A DNA stretch of 64,000 bases from an uncultured Bacteroidia bacterium (lineage in GTDB: Bacteria > Bacteroidota > Bacteroidia > Bacteroidales > UBA932): NCBI GenBank assembly GCA_902798975.1, contig CADBYT010000006.1, forward strand, positions 1-64,000, given 5' to 3'. A model generated the notes under the pieces. The model ran no database searches. It had not been told where the DNA came from and saw only the letters and a program-made list of their open reading frames with translations. The translations under genes were made by a program, and so were the position numbers. Positions within the stretch are counted from its first letter, which is position 1, and each line of letters starts with the position of its first letter. Below are positions 42,929 through 52,600 of this stretch, piece after piece.

Positions 42929-44323
42929 TTACTGCTGCTCGTACATCGCTTTCATGTAGTAATACCAGTAGGTGTTTTTGTACTTGGCGGGGTTCCTTCC
43001 GAAGCGGTTCATCCGGTCAACTTCCGAAAGGTCGATCCCGTAGGCCGAGACCTGGCTTGGCGTCATCCGGTCATGCCGGCTGAGCCAGATGAGGATGGCT
43101 TCGCGGTAGAGGCGGGCGTCGATCGGGTGCGGCTCGTAATCCTGCATGAACGTGTCCAGATCATAGCACATCAAGTCATAGCAGAGCAGGTAATTCCGGG
43201 CCAGGTCGTTGTCCGGATCCGCCTCCAGCAGACCGACCAGGATATCCCGGGGCCGTTCGCTCTGGTGGACAAAATCCTTCCGGAAAAGCTTGGCTCGCGC
43301 TGCTTCAATCTGCGCTCGCGTCGCCTCATCCTGATGGCCGGGCATCATGCTCCGGGCCCATTTTCCGTAGAACAGCGACCGGTCGAGCAGATTCAGGTAT
43401 TTCATCGCCGCGCCGTCCTCGCCCGAAATCAGGTTCACCCGGGCCAGGCGGACCAGGAAACGCGCTCCGGTGTGCTTGGGCGAGGCCTGCAGCGACGTGA
43501 TGGAACTCTGTTCCGCCTGCGTCATGTCGCCCAGCTGGAACCAGGCCTCCCCGGCCATGCCGTTCGTGAAGATCGTCCGGTCACCGGACACCGGGAACAG
43601 CAGGGTCAGCTGATGATTCTGCGAATGATTGAGCAGGTCGTCGCCCAGGCGTCCTTTCATCGCAGTCGCCAGGTTGTAGCAATAGCTCGCCTCCTCCATG
43701 TACAGGTCCTTTTTCGAGAGTTCCAGGACCCGGTCCCAATGCTCCAGGGAAGTTTCTATGTCCAGGCCGATCACCCGTTCGTAGTTGAGCCGGGGCAGGC
43801 CCCAGGCCTTGCCGTAGTGGTGATGGTAGGGGGAACCCAGCGCCCACGCGCCGAGCGCGAGCAGCAGCACGCCCGCCACCGGAGAGAGCCAGACCTTTTT
43901 GAACTGCAAGGCGAGCAGCACCAGGGAAAGGTATGCGAGCGCGACGACGGTATAACGCGTCTGGTAGAGGTTGCCCGTCTCGCGCAGGAAGGACCAGATG
44001 AAAAACAGGGCGGCGATGCCCAGGGACGGCCACTTGCCCAGGAAATGCCGGCAGATGCGGTACACCACCCTGCCGATAAGCGTCAGCAGCAGCGCCACGA
44101 TCAGCGATCCCAGGAAAGGAACCCGGAAGAACTGCTCCAGGAAGTCGCTCGCGAAGGCGGCCAGCCAGCCCGTGCCATGATAGGTCTGGCGGATGTAGTC
44201 CCAGTCGAAGGCGAACAGGCTCAGCTGCTCGCGGCGCATCAGGTGATAGGGGTAGAAGAACTGGAAAAAGGTCCAGGTCCCCAGGAAGGCCAACGGGCCG
44301 ATATATGGTTGAATCTTTTTCAT
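42929..44323 (-). CDS. DUF6057-type membrane protein with TPR-like C-terminal region
   Basis: A 464-residue protein with about five membrane helices in the first 160 residues (PYIGPLAFLGTWTFFQFFYP, GSLIVALLLTLIGRVVYRIC, LSLVLLALQF, LSPVAGVLLLALGAWALG) and a soluble helical C-terminal part with repeat-like pairs of helices (WDRVLELSKKDLYMEEASYCYNLA). It resembles the Bacteroidetes family I recall as DUF6057. Function unknown. The ATG at 44323 was chosen because a near-consensus CATATTTG box lies 10 nt before it and overlaps the upstream in-frame start at 44356. It is transcribed with the TolB-like lipoprotein. Confidence 0.72.
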   Translation of the reverse strand: MKKIQPYIGPLAFLGTWTFFQFFYPYHLMRREQLSLFAFDWDYIRQTYHGTGWLAAFASDFLEQFFRVPFLGSLIVALLLTLIGRVVYRICRHFLGKWPSLGIAALFFIWSFLRETGNLYQTRYTVVALAYLSLVLLALQFKKVWLSPVAGVLLLALGAWALGSPYHHHYGKAWGLPRLNYERVIGLDIETSLEHWDRVLELSKKDLYMEEASYCYNLATAMKGRLGDDLLNHSQNHQLTLLFPVSGDRTIFTNGMAGEAWFQLGDMTQAEQSSITSLQASPKHTGARFLVRLARVNLISGEDGAAMKYLNLLDRSLFYGKWARSMMPGHQDEATRAQIEAARAKLFRKDFVHQSERPRDILVGLLEADPDNDLARNYLLCYDLMCYDLDTFMQDYEPHPIDARLYREAILIWLSRHDRMTPSQVSAYGIDLSEVDRMNRFGRNPAKYKNTYWYYYMKAMYEQQ

Positions 44324-44333
44324 GAATGTGATA

Positions 44334-44341
44334 CAAATATG
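44334..44341 (-). promoter_or_regulatory. Probable -7 box of the DUF6057-type gene
   Basis: CATATTTG on the minus strand, one mismatch from TAnnTTTG, 10 nt before the ATG at 44323. Confidence 0.45.
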
Positions 44342-44368
44342 CATTTTTTTTCGCACTATTCAAAAGAA

Positions 44369-44398
44369 GAAAGGGCGTCCCTCACGGGGCGCCCTTTC
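44369..44398 (-). terminator. Intrinsic terminator of the susC-susD transcript
   Basis: GAAAGGGCGTCCC and GGGGCGCCCTTTC form a 13-bp stem (one G-U pair) with loop TCAC, followed on the minus strand by TTCTTTTG. It lies 44 nt after the SusD stop and separates the SusCD transcript from the DUF6057-type gene. Confidence 0.85.
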
Positions 44399-44442
44399 CG
44401 TTCCAACCAAATACTTATTTTAACCAAAAAACGTGATTTAAG

Positions 44443-46374
44443 TTAGTTGACGGGGTAGCCGGGGTTCTGGTAGGCGGCCTTCGCGGCATCATCCATCTTC
44501 ATGTTGTCCAGCTGACCCTGCGGGATCGGACGGAGGTAATGATAGGTCTGGATGTTGCGGGTGACCGTGGCCGGGGTGTGATCCGAAGCGCCGGGGCCGC
44601 AGATCGTATACGTACCGGCGCGCTCGGCCCAGGTCTGCGTACGCACCAGGTCGAACCAGCGGAAACCGTCGCCGAAGTACTCGCGCATGCGCTCGTCAAG
44701 GAGGTAGTCGATGGTGATCGTGGCCGGGGTGGCGTCCGTCAGCTCCTCGCTGAAGTCAGCCACGTGAACCATATCCCAGTTGACTTCATACTCCCACTTG
44801 CCGGCACGGGCACGGAGCACGTTGATGAGGTCGCGCGCGGAGTTGCCGGCAGTGGTGGAAGCACCCTTCACGGCCGCCTCGGCGGCGATGAAGTAGAACT
44901 CGGAGAACTTGGCGATGTTGAACGGACGCGTGTGAGCGGCGTTCGGAGAACCGGTACCGGACGTGTTGGTACGATACGGGCCGAGTTTCCAGATCTTCGG
45001 GTACATCAGGCGGCTGACACCGCTCGGGTTCACCACGTAGTAGTTGTAGTTCGGGCTCACGCCGAGCATCGAGACGTTGGCATTGTAGGTGTAGTTGACC
45101 GTCGGGTCTTCTTCGTCCAGGTAGACCAGGAAGGCCTCATTCTTGCCGATCTGGGCGCCGTTCGGGCCCTCCACGTACTCGGCCGGGTTGCCGCCGCGGT
45201 CCCAGTTGGTGCGGAAGACATAGACGAAGGTGCCGTCGAAACGGGAGTCCATGTCACGGTCGATGAAGGTCGCGATCGCCTCCTGGGTCGGAGCCATACG
45301 GGACCAGGGACGGCCGCAGTACTGCTGGTCGGTACGGAGCACCGGATTGATCATCGCGCCGGTGTTGGCCTTGGCGACCATGTTCGGATAGTTCCAGTTC
45401 ATCATCCAGCCGGCGAAGTTGTCCATGCCGCCGCCACCGCTGTAGCCGAGGTCGGAACCGTTGTACTGCTGGGAGTTCTCGGTGTGGTCCGCATAGAGGA
45501 GGATCTCCTTGTTGCGGTCATGGGGACCGTCGCTGATTTGATAGAAATAATCCATCAGACCGTAAGGGCCGGGGTTGTTGATGGCCGTCATGGAGACATC
45601 ATAGGCCAGCTGGAAGTACTGCGCGGCCGTTTTGCCGTCCGGATCGGTGCGGGCGCACTCCGGATAGGTCGGGATGTTGTTCGGGTTCTCCAGCCACCAG
45701 GCGTAGGTCAGGTAGGCCTTGGCCAGGAAGAGGCGGGCGACGTTCTTGGTCACGGCACCCGGCAGGCGGGGATTGTCCGGCAGGTCGTTGACAGCACTCA
45801 CGAGATCCGGGAAGATGGCGATGGTGTAAACCTCCGGCACGGTGTTACGCGTGGACTCGCGGACCGGCGTGCTGTTGAACTTGAGGTCGCCGGCGCCCAG
45901 GTCGAGGGGAACGCCGCCGAAGGTCTGGACCAGCTGGAAGTAGTCGAAAGCGCGGAAGAACTTGGCCTCGGCGATCATCGCCTTGTCCAGGCCCACGTTC
46001 TCGGCATTCTCGATGATGCCGCTGGCGGTGTTGATGTAGGTGAACGCCTGTCCCCAGAGGTTGTCGCTGCGGGAGGTGGAAGCGTTCAGGACGCCGGCGT
46101 CGGACATGTCGGCGGACTTGAAGTTGCCGTCGGCGGACTGGCCCCAGGTGGCTTCATCCGTACCGGTGGTCAGGATGTTGTAGTAGTAGCCGTTGCCATA
46201 GAGGTAGCGGAGCTGGGCATACAGGGCGGTCAGACCGCCTTCCACACCCATCGAGGTGGAGAAGAAGTCCGGCGTGTAGACGGTTTTGGGGTGCTCCTCC
46301 AGGACTTGGTTGCAGGAGCTGGCCAAAAGAGCGGCACCGGCGAGGCCCAAAGCGATTTTAGCTATCTTTTTCAT
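44443..46374 (-). CDS. SusD/RagB-like glycan-binding lipoprotein
   Basis: A 643-residue surface lipoprotein (lipobox LASSC) that caps the SusC barrel and binds the glycan. SusD features: N-terminal VLEEHPKTVYTPDFF, helical TPR-like core (AKFFRAFDYFQLVQTFGGVPL, ARLFLAKAYLTYAWW), and C-terminal ERMREYFGDGFRWFDLVRTQTW with YLRPIPQGQLDNM at the end. The start at 46374 (MKKIAKIAL) gives the signal peptide; four extra residues from an upstream ATG are unlikely. It begins 12 nt after the SusC stop. The xylan-degrading neighbours suggest a xylo-oligosaccharide ligand. Confidence 0.95.
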   Translation of the reverse strand: MKKIAKIALGLAGAALLASSCNQVLEEHPKTVYTPDFFSTSMGVEGGLTALYAQLRYLYGNGYYYNILTTGTDEATWGQSADGNFKSADMSDAGVLNASTSRSDNLWGQAFTYINTASGIIENAENVGLDKAMIAEAKFFRAFDYFQLVQTFGGVPLDLGAGDLKFNSTPVRESTRNTVPEVYTIAIFPDLVSAVNDLPDNPRLPGAVTKNVARLFLAKAYLTYAWWLENPNNIPTYPECARTDPDGKTAAQYFQLAYDVSMTAINNPGPYGLMDYFYQISDGPHDRNKEILLYADHTENSQQYNGSDLGYSGGGGMDNFAGWMMNWNYPNMVAKANTGAMINPVLRTDQQYCGRPWSRMAPTQEAIATFIDRDMDSRFDGTFVYVFRTNWDRGGNPAEYVEGPNGAQIGKNEAFLVYLDEEDPTVNYTYNANVSMLGVSPNYNYYVVNPSGVSRLMYPKIWKLGPYRTNTSGTGSPNAAHTRPFNIAKFSEFYFIAAEAAVKGASTTAGNSARDLINVLRARAGKWEYEVNWDMVHVADFSEELTDATPATITIDYLLDERMREYFGDGFRWFDLVRTQTWAERAGTYTICGPGASDHTPATVTRNIQTYHYLRPIPQGQLDNMKMDDAAKAAYQNPGYPVN

Positions 46375-46386
46375 ATTCGGATCCAA

Positions 46387-49300
46387 TTAGAAGGTTAAAT
46401 TCACACCGAGCAGGAAGTTGCGCGTATTCGGCGTATTGAAGCCCACGTAAGCGAGACGGCCCGGGCCCGGACGGCCGCTGGCGGTGGAGCCGCCGTTGGC
46501 GTTGGCTTCCGGATCGAGACCCGTCTGGCGGGTGAAGTCGGAGAAGAGCACCAGACCCGGGTTCTGGACGGTGGCATAGACGCGGAGGTTGTCGATGCCG
46601 GCGCGGCGCAGGGCCGGGAGCTTGTGGAAGCGGTACGCGAGCGTGATCGTGCGGATCTTGAAGTAGGAGCCGTCGAAGTAAGCCAGCGTGGAGGCATACT
46701 TGGGGTTATCGCTGCTGACCAGGGAGCCCGGACGCGGGTAGTGGGCGCCGGTGTTGGTCGGCGTCCAGTAGTCGACGTCGAGCTGGCCGCGGCGGCCGGT
46801 GAGCATGTTCAGGTAGGAGTTGCCGCTGTGCAGGGAGGACAGCAGGATGCCGCCGGCCTGGAAGGAACCGATGATGGAGAGATCCCAGTTGCGCCAGCTG
46901 AGGTTGGTGTTGAAACCACCCTGGAAGATGGCCTCGGCGTTGATCGGAACGCGGTCGTTGGAGTCGATGGCGCGCTTCGGGGAGCCGTCCTCGTTGTATT
47001 CGCCGTGGTATTTGACCTTGATGGTACCGATGGCCTGCTTCATGCCGTTGACTTCGGTGCTGGGCTCGAGGATGTCCATGTAAGGATCACCCGGCTGCCA
47101 GAGACCGTCATACTCGTAGTCGTAGATGCAGTTCAGGGGGTAGCCCACGAACCAGGCATTGCCTTCGTCGCGGAGGGAACCGTCGGCCAGGGCGACGAGC
47201 TTGTTGCGGTTGGCGTAGATGTTCAGGCCGGCCGTCCAGGTCCAGTCGCCACGGTCGATGATGGTGCCGTTGAGGGTCAGTTCGATACCGCGGTTCTGCG
47301 TGGCGCCGATGTTGGCGGTGTAGGAGCTCACGCCGGAGGTGGAAGGCAGACCGAGGTTCAGGAGGATGTCCTTGGTGTCAACCATGTAGTACTCGAGGGT
47401 ACCGCGGAGACGACCCTGGAAGAAACCGAAGTCGAGACCGAAGTTCCAGGTCTGGGAGTACTCCCAGCCCAGCTCCTCGTTCGGCAGGGTGGACACGTAG
47501 TAACCGGTTGCATACTTCTCGTCGGCGAAGTTGTACTGCATAGTGCTGAGGCGGCCGAGGGTCGCGTAGGCGTTGATGGCCTGGTTGGAGGTCTCACCGT
47601 AGCCGACACGGAATTTGAGTTCGTCGAGCCAGCCGCGGGCGCCTTCCATGAAGGCCTCATTGTGGATGTTCCAACCGGCGGACACGGCCGGGTAGGTGTG
47701 CCACTTGTGGCCGTTGGCCAGGCGGGAAGAAGCATCGGAACGGACCGCAGCGGAGAGCATGTAGCGGTCGTCGTAGGTGTACATGACACGGCCCATGTAG
47801 GAGAGGAGGCCGGTCTGGGTGTAGCCACCGCCGTTCACCGTGATGTCGGAAGCCACGGCGGAGCCGATGTTGTAGTACTGGAAGAGCTCGTTCGGGATGT
47901 TCTTGGCGGACATCGACTGGCTCGTGTAGGTGGTCTGCTCGGCGGAGTAGAGCGCCACGGCGTTGATGTGGTGCTTGCCGAAATAACGGTCGAACGTGAG
48001 GAGGTTCTCGATGGTCCAGTTGAAGTTGTCGTTGTAGGACCAGGAGGCGCTGTTCGGGTTGGTCGCGGAAGCGTTGACACCGACGCCGGTGAAGGAACCG
48101 CTCTTGGAGTTACGGTAGTTCAGACCGATGCTGGTCTTGAAGGAAAGGCCTTCGACCCAGGGGAAGTTGAACTGCAGGTAAGCGGTGTTGTAGGTCGCGA
48201 TGGACTTGGACTCATTGACATACACGCCCTGGGCGGTCAGATCCTCGACGCGCTTGCGGTCGAACACGTACTGATCGTTGTCGGACGGCATGTTGATGCG
48301 CCACTTGAGGTTGCCGTCAGCATCGTAGGGCACCACGAGCGGGGACTTGGACAGGACGGCGTAGAGGTCGACCTGGTTGCCCGTGTTGGTGGTGTAGCTA
48401 GTGTTGGTGGTGATGCCCACGCGGAACCAGTTGCCGATCTTCTGGTCGACGCTGCCGTTGAGGGCGATGCGATCGTAGCCCTGGGTAGGGATGACGGCCT
48501 CGTCATTATAATAGGTCAGACCGAAGCGGTAGCTGCCGTTCTTGGTGCCGCCCGCAACGTTGAGGTCGTAGTTCTGCGTGTAACCGTTGCGATAGAACAT
48601 ATCCTGCCAGTCGGTGAACTGGGTGTCAGATTCGTCCAGCGTGTTCTTGTACTGGCCGCCCATCTGGCGCATCTGGATGTACTTGTCGCGCGGCATCATC
48701 GGGTACTTGACAGGGACCTTGAAGGTGCCGTAGGCATTGAAGGAGATCTTCGGTGCCTGGCCCTCGACGCCCTTGTAGGTGGTGATGATGATGACACCGT
48801 TCGCACCACGGGAACCGTAGATGGCGGTGGAGGCGGCATCCTTGAGGATGTCCATGCTCTTGATGTCGCTCGTGGAGATGTCGGAGAGGGAACCCATGAA
48901 AGGCATGCCGTCAAGGACGATGAGCGGATCGTTGGAAGCGGAGAGGGAGCGCTGGCCACGGATGCGGATCTGCATCGAGGAACCCGGCTTGGAGTTCGTC
49001 TGGGTCATTTCGACACCGGCCACGCGGCCGTCGAGGGCGCGGGTGATGTCGCCGGCCGGAACGGCGCGGAGGTTTTCACCGCCCATCGAAACGATGGAAC
49101 CGGTGACATCCTCACGGCGGGCCGTACCGTAACCGATGACCACGGTGGCTTCCAGCTGCTCGGCATCGTCAGCCATGACGATGTCGATCCGGGAACGTCC
49201 CTGAACCGGGATCAGCTGCGTCTTGTAGCCGATGCAGGAAACCTCGAGGGTCGCGTTCGGGCTCACCTGGATGGTGTACGTTCCGTCAACATCCGTGACG

Positions 49301-49464
49301 GCACCGTTCGAAGAGTTGACAACCATCACGGCTGCGCCGATGACGGTCTCTCCGCTCTGATCCGTGACCGTACCGCTGACGCTGATGTTCTGTGCCTGGG
49401 CAAAGAACGGCATCGTCAGGCACACGGCCAGGACTGCAAGCGTTTTTTTAAGGTTAAATCGCAT
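46387..49464 (-). CDS. SusC/RagA-like TonB-dependent outer-membrane transporter
   Basis: A 1025-residue barrel. Signal peptide (ending FAQAQ), N-terminal carboxypeptidase-like CNA-B domain (about 28-105: VSGTVTDQSGETVIGAAVMV), TonB-box-like segment (ATVVIGYGTARREDVTGSI), plug domain (RALDGRVAGVEMTQTNSK, GSRGANGVIIITT), and a 22-strand barrel ending in RNFLLGVNLTF with the terminal Phe. It imports oligosaccharides across the outer membrane using TonB energy, paired with SusD. No N-terminal STN domain is seen, so it is not expected to signal to a sigma factor. The promoter is at 49521-49528, facing the divergent HTCS gene. Confidence 0.96.
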   Translation of the reverse strand: MRFNLKKTLAVLAVCLTMPFFAQAQNISVSGTVTDQSGETVIGAAVMVVNSSNGAVTDVDGTYTIQVSPNATLEVSCIGYKTQLIPVQGRSRIDIVMADDAEQLEATVVIGYGTARREDVTGSIVSMGGENLRAVPAGDITRALDGRVAGVEMTQTNSKPGSSMQIRIRGQRSLSASNDPLIVLDGMPFMGSLSDISTSDIKSMDILKDAASTAIYGSRGANGVIIITTYKGVEGQAPKISFNAYGTFKVPVKYPMMPRDKYIQMRQMGGQYKNTLDESDTQFTDWQDMFYRNGYTQNYDLNVAGGTKNGSYRFGLTYYNDEAVIPTQGYDRIALNGSVDQKIGNWFRVGITTNTSYTTNTGNQVDLYAVLSKSPLVVPYDADGNLKWRINMPSDNDQYVFDRKRVEDLTAQGVYVNESKSIATYNTAYLQFNFPWVEGLSFKTSIGLNYRNSKSGSFTGVGVNASATNPNSASWSYNDNFNWTIENLLTFDRYFGKHHINAVALYSAEQTTYTSQSMSAKNIPNELFQYYNIGSAVASDITVNGGGYTQTGLLSYMGRVMYTYDDRYMLSAAVRSDASSRLANGHKWHTYPAVSAGWNIHNEAFMEGARGWLDELKFRVGYGETSNQAINAYATLGRLSTMQYNFADEKYATGYYVSTLPNEELGWEYSQTWNFGLDFGFFQGRLRGTLEYYMVDTKDILLNLGLPSTSGVSSYTANIGATQNRGIELTLNGTIIDRGDWTWTAGLNIYANRNKLVALADGSLRDEGNAWFVGYPLNCIYDYEYDGLWQPGDPYMDILEPSTEVNGMKQAIGTIKVKYHGEYNEDGSPKRAIDSNDRVPINAEAIFQGGFNTNLSWRNWDLSIIGSFQAGGILLSSLHSGNSYLNMLTGRRGQLDVDYWTPTNTGAHYPRPGSLVSSDNPKYASTLAYFDGSYFKIRTITLAYRFHKLPALRRAGIDNLRVYATVQNPGLVLFSDFTRQTGLDPEANANGGSTASGRPGPGRLAYVGFNTPNTRNFLLGVNLTF

Positions 49465-49520
49465 AGTGAATAGAAATTAATGAGAATTGATTGGTTTCTT
49501 TTGGTTTTCGGGTTGCGCTG

Positions 49521-49528
49521 CAAATGTA
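49521..49528 (-). promoter_or_regulatory. -7 promoter box of susC-susD
   Basis: TACATTTG on the minus strand, an exact match, 56 nt before the SusC ATG, leaving a leader of roughly 50 nt. Confidence 0.65.
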
Positions 49529-49570
49529 TCATATTATAAAAAGGACGCGCGACGCAGGCGTAACACATAC

Positions 49571-49582
49571 TGTCAAATTTGA
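49571..49582. promoter_or_regulatory. Candidate HTCS-binding site between susC and the HTCS gene
   Basis: TGTCAAATTTG, containing the palindrome TCAAATTTGA (49573-49582), lies 42 nt upstream of the susC -7 box. TGTCAGATTTG recurs at 53831-53841 next to the GH115 promoter. Operator role is inference. Confidence 0.3.
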
Positions 49583-49614
49583 ACCACGACACTTGACCAA
49601 TGAAAAAGAAATTC

Positions 49615-49622
49615 TATTTTTG
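49615..49622 (+). promoter_or_regulatory. -7 promoter box of the HTCS gene
   Basis: TATTTTTG, an exact match, 23 nt before the ATG at 49646. Confidence 0.6.
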
Positions 49623-49645
49623 TAACGAATGGAACAAAAACGACA

Positions 49646-52600
49646 ATGAGGCGAATTTTCCTGTTTTTGACGCTGCTGACCGCCCTGTTTCCTGCGGCGG
49701 CACAGACGGCGCGCGTGTATACTTCCGAGAACGGCCTGCCCAATTCCCAGGTCGCCCGCATCTATCAGGACAAGCGCGGATATATATGGATGTGCTCGGA
49801 AGGCGGCTTGATCCGCTTCGACGGCATGCGTTTCGAAACCTTCCGGCACGACCGCGAGCGGGAGACGTCCATCTCGAGCTCCTCCGTGCAGGGAATGCTT
49901 GAAGACAGCCGCGGCAATACCTGGGTGGCCACGGCGAGCGGACTCAATCTCTTTGATCCCGAGCACAGCGAGTTCCGCCGCTTCGAGTTGCAGGACGAGC
50001 GCAACTCCGTCACCAACCCCTATGTCAGCTGGCTGCAGGAAGTGCCCGGCCGCAGCGGCGGCTGCCGCCTCTATGTGGCCACGAGCGGATCCGGCGTTTT
50101 CGTGATCGACTGCAACACGCTGGAACTGCTCCCGGACGTGCGTGAACAGATCTATCGCCATTTTCCGAAAGACTATGTCCAGAAGCTGTTCCTGGATTCC
50201 GGGAAGCACCTCTGGATTTTCCCGGAGGAAACCGGATTTCCGGTCATCCTGGACATGAGCACGCTGGAGCCGGTTTCCGGCCTGAACTGGAGTCCGGACC
50301 TGCTCCGCGAAGCCGACCATATCCGCTTCGGGGACATTGCCGAGGATCCGCTCACCGGAGATTTCCTGATCGGGAGCAACCTGGGCCTGCTCTACTGCAA
50401 AGCCGGCAGCGGCATGGTCCGGAAAGCTGCCGGGAAACGAGCCTGCACCACCGTCGCGACGACGCTCGTCTTCAACAGCCAGGGCACGTCCGGCGAGGGA
50501 AGAACCTTCCTGCTCGGAGACAAAAACGGCGGCCTCCTGCTGTTCGACAGCGCAACGGAGGAGGTGCGCGAAGCGGTGCTGCCCGCCATCCGGCAGGACA
50601 TCAGCAGCTGGAGCGCGACGTCCAGCACCATTGACTCGCAGGGCAACATCTGGCTGAGTCTGTACCAGCGCGGCGTGGTCGTAGCCCCGCAGTCCATGTT
50701 CGGTTTCTCCTACCTGGGGTGCAGTTCCCGCAACATCCCGGGAGAAAACAGCGCCTGCATCACCGCCATCTATGAAGACGGCAAGTATCTCTGGGTGGCC
50801 ACCGACGGGGCCGGCATCTTCCGGAAGCCGCTCGACGGCGCGGGGCCCGACCGGAATTACACCAGCGAGAACACCGCGCTGACGGACAATTCCGTCATGG
50901 GCATGACCGGCGACAAACACGGTACCCTCTGGCTGGGTACCTATAACGACGGTCTGTTCTACATGGACCCGAACGGCACGGTCACACGCTTTGCCGACCA
51001 GGACCGCATCGGCACCGAGCGCATCCGGACCCTCGCCTACGACCCGGCGCGGGACCTGGTCTACGTGGGCACCTACGGCGCCGGACTGGCCGTCATCGAC
51101 GCCTCCTCGCGCCGCTTCGCATCGCAGCAGGTCGACGACCAGTACCGCTGGATCAGCGCCCTGCATCTCGATGCGAACGGCCTCCTCTGGGTGGGTTCCT
51201 ACAACGGACCCTGGTGTTACGACCCGTCGGCCGGACGCATCATTTCCTATACGCTTCCGTCCCACAGCGACACGCCGCCGCGCATTTACGGCATCGGCAG
51301 CAGCCCCGACGGAACCAAGTGGTTCGGCACGGACGACGGCCTGTTCAGCGTGGACGAAGTCACCCGCGAGGTCCGGCAGTACACCGAGGCGGACGGGCTG
51401 TCGAACAACGTGATCCGCGACATCCTGTGCACGGCGAGCGGCGAGGTCTGGGTTTCCACGCTCAGCGGCCTGTCCCGCCTGTCTCCGCGCAGCGGCAGAA
51501 TCGACAGTTTCCGCGCCTACGACGGCCTCCAGGGCAATGAATTCCGTTCCGGGGCCGCATTCAAGTCCCCCTCGGGCCGCCTCTATTTCGGCGGTCTCGG
51601 CGGCATCACCTACTTCTCCCCGCTCCTGATCGACGGCAGCGCCCACAAGATGCCGCAGGTCACCCTGGCGCGCCTGAACGTGCTGGACCGGGAGGTGACC
51701 TACGACCCGGCCGCGGGCAGCGACAACCTGATTGACAAGCACATTTCGGAGGCCACCCGGATCGAAATCCCCCGGGGGACCAATCTCTTCTCGCTCGAAT
51801 TTTCCGTCCCGGAATACACCAACCCCCAGCGCATCATGTATGCCTACCGCCTGGAGGGCTTCGACAACGATTGGAAGAATGCGCCCGCGCGCCTGCGCAT
51901 GGCCACCTATACCAACGTCCCGCCCGGACGCTACCGCTTCGAGGTCAAGGCCTTTTTCTCGGGCACGCCCGAGGATTATTCCCTTTGCAGCGTGGACCTG
52001 CACGTCGAGGCGCCCTGGTACCGGACGGGCGGCGCGTATGCCGTCTATCTGGTCCTGCTGGCGGGTCTCGCCCTGCTGCTCTACCACCTGGCCAGCGAAC
52101 GGAAACGGCGGGCGGAGGAAAAGAAGGAAGCCGAGCTGAAGGAACTCCGCCTCGGGCTCTTCACCAACCTCACCCACGAGATCCGCACCCCGCTCAACCT
52201 GGTGATGGCACCGCTGGGCGCGATGCGCGAGTCCGAGGAGGACCCCGCCCGCAAGGATACCTACAACCTGATGTACCGCAACTGCCTGCGCATCAACCGC
52301 ATCGTCAACCAGTTCATGGACCTGCGCAAGGTCGACGCCGGCCAGATGCAGCTGCACTTCCGTGAGACGGACGTCATCTACTTCATCCGGGACATCATGC
52401 AGTCGTTCCACAAGCTCGCCGAAAGCAAGCGCATCGACTTCTCCCTGGCCTCCACGCACAAGGAAGAGCCGCTCTGGATCGACCAGGGTAACTTCGACAA
52501 GATCATCTACAACATCCTTTCGAACGCCTTCAAGCATACGCCGGAAGGCGGCCGCATCCGCGTGGACGTGTCGGCGCCGACCCCCAACCACGGCACCCTG

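Noticed and set aside
46624-49473. A 949-codon plus-strand frame opposite SusC, and similar long frames opposite mutS, the YfhO-like gene, GH67, GH115, SusD and the SNF transporters
   Set aside because: All are low-complexity complements of clearly identified genes without domain matches or promoters.
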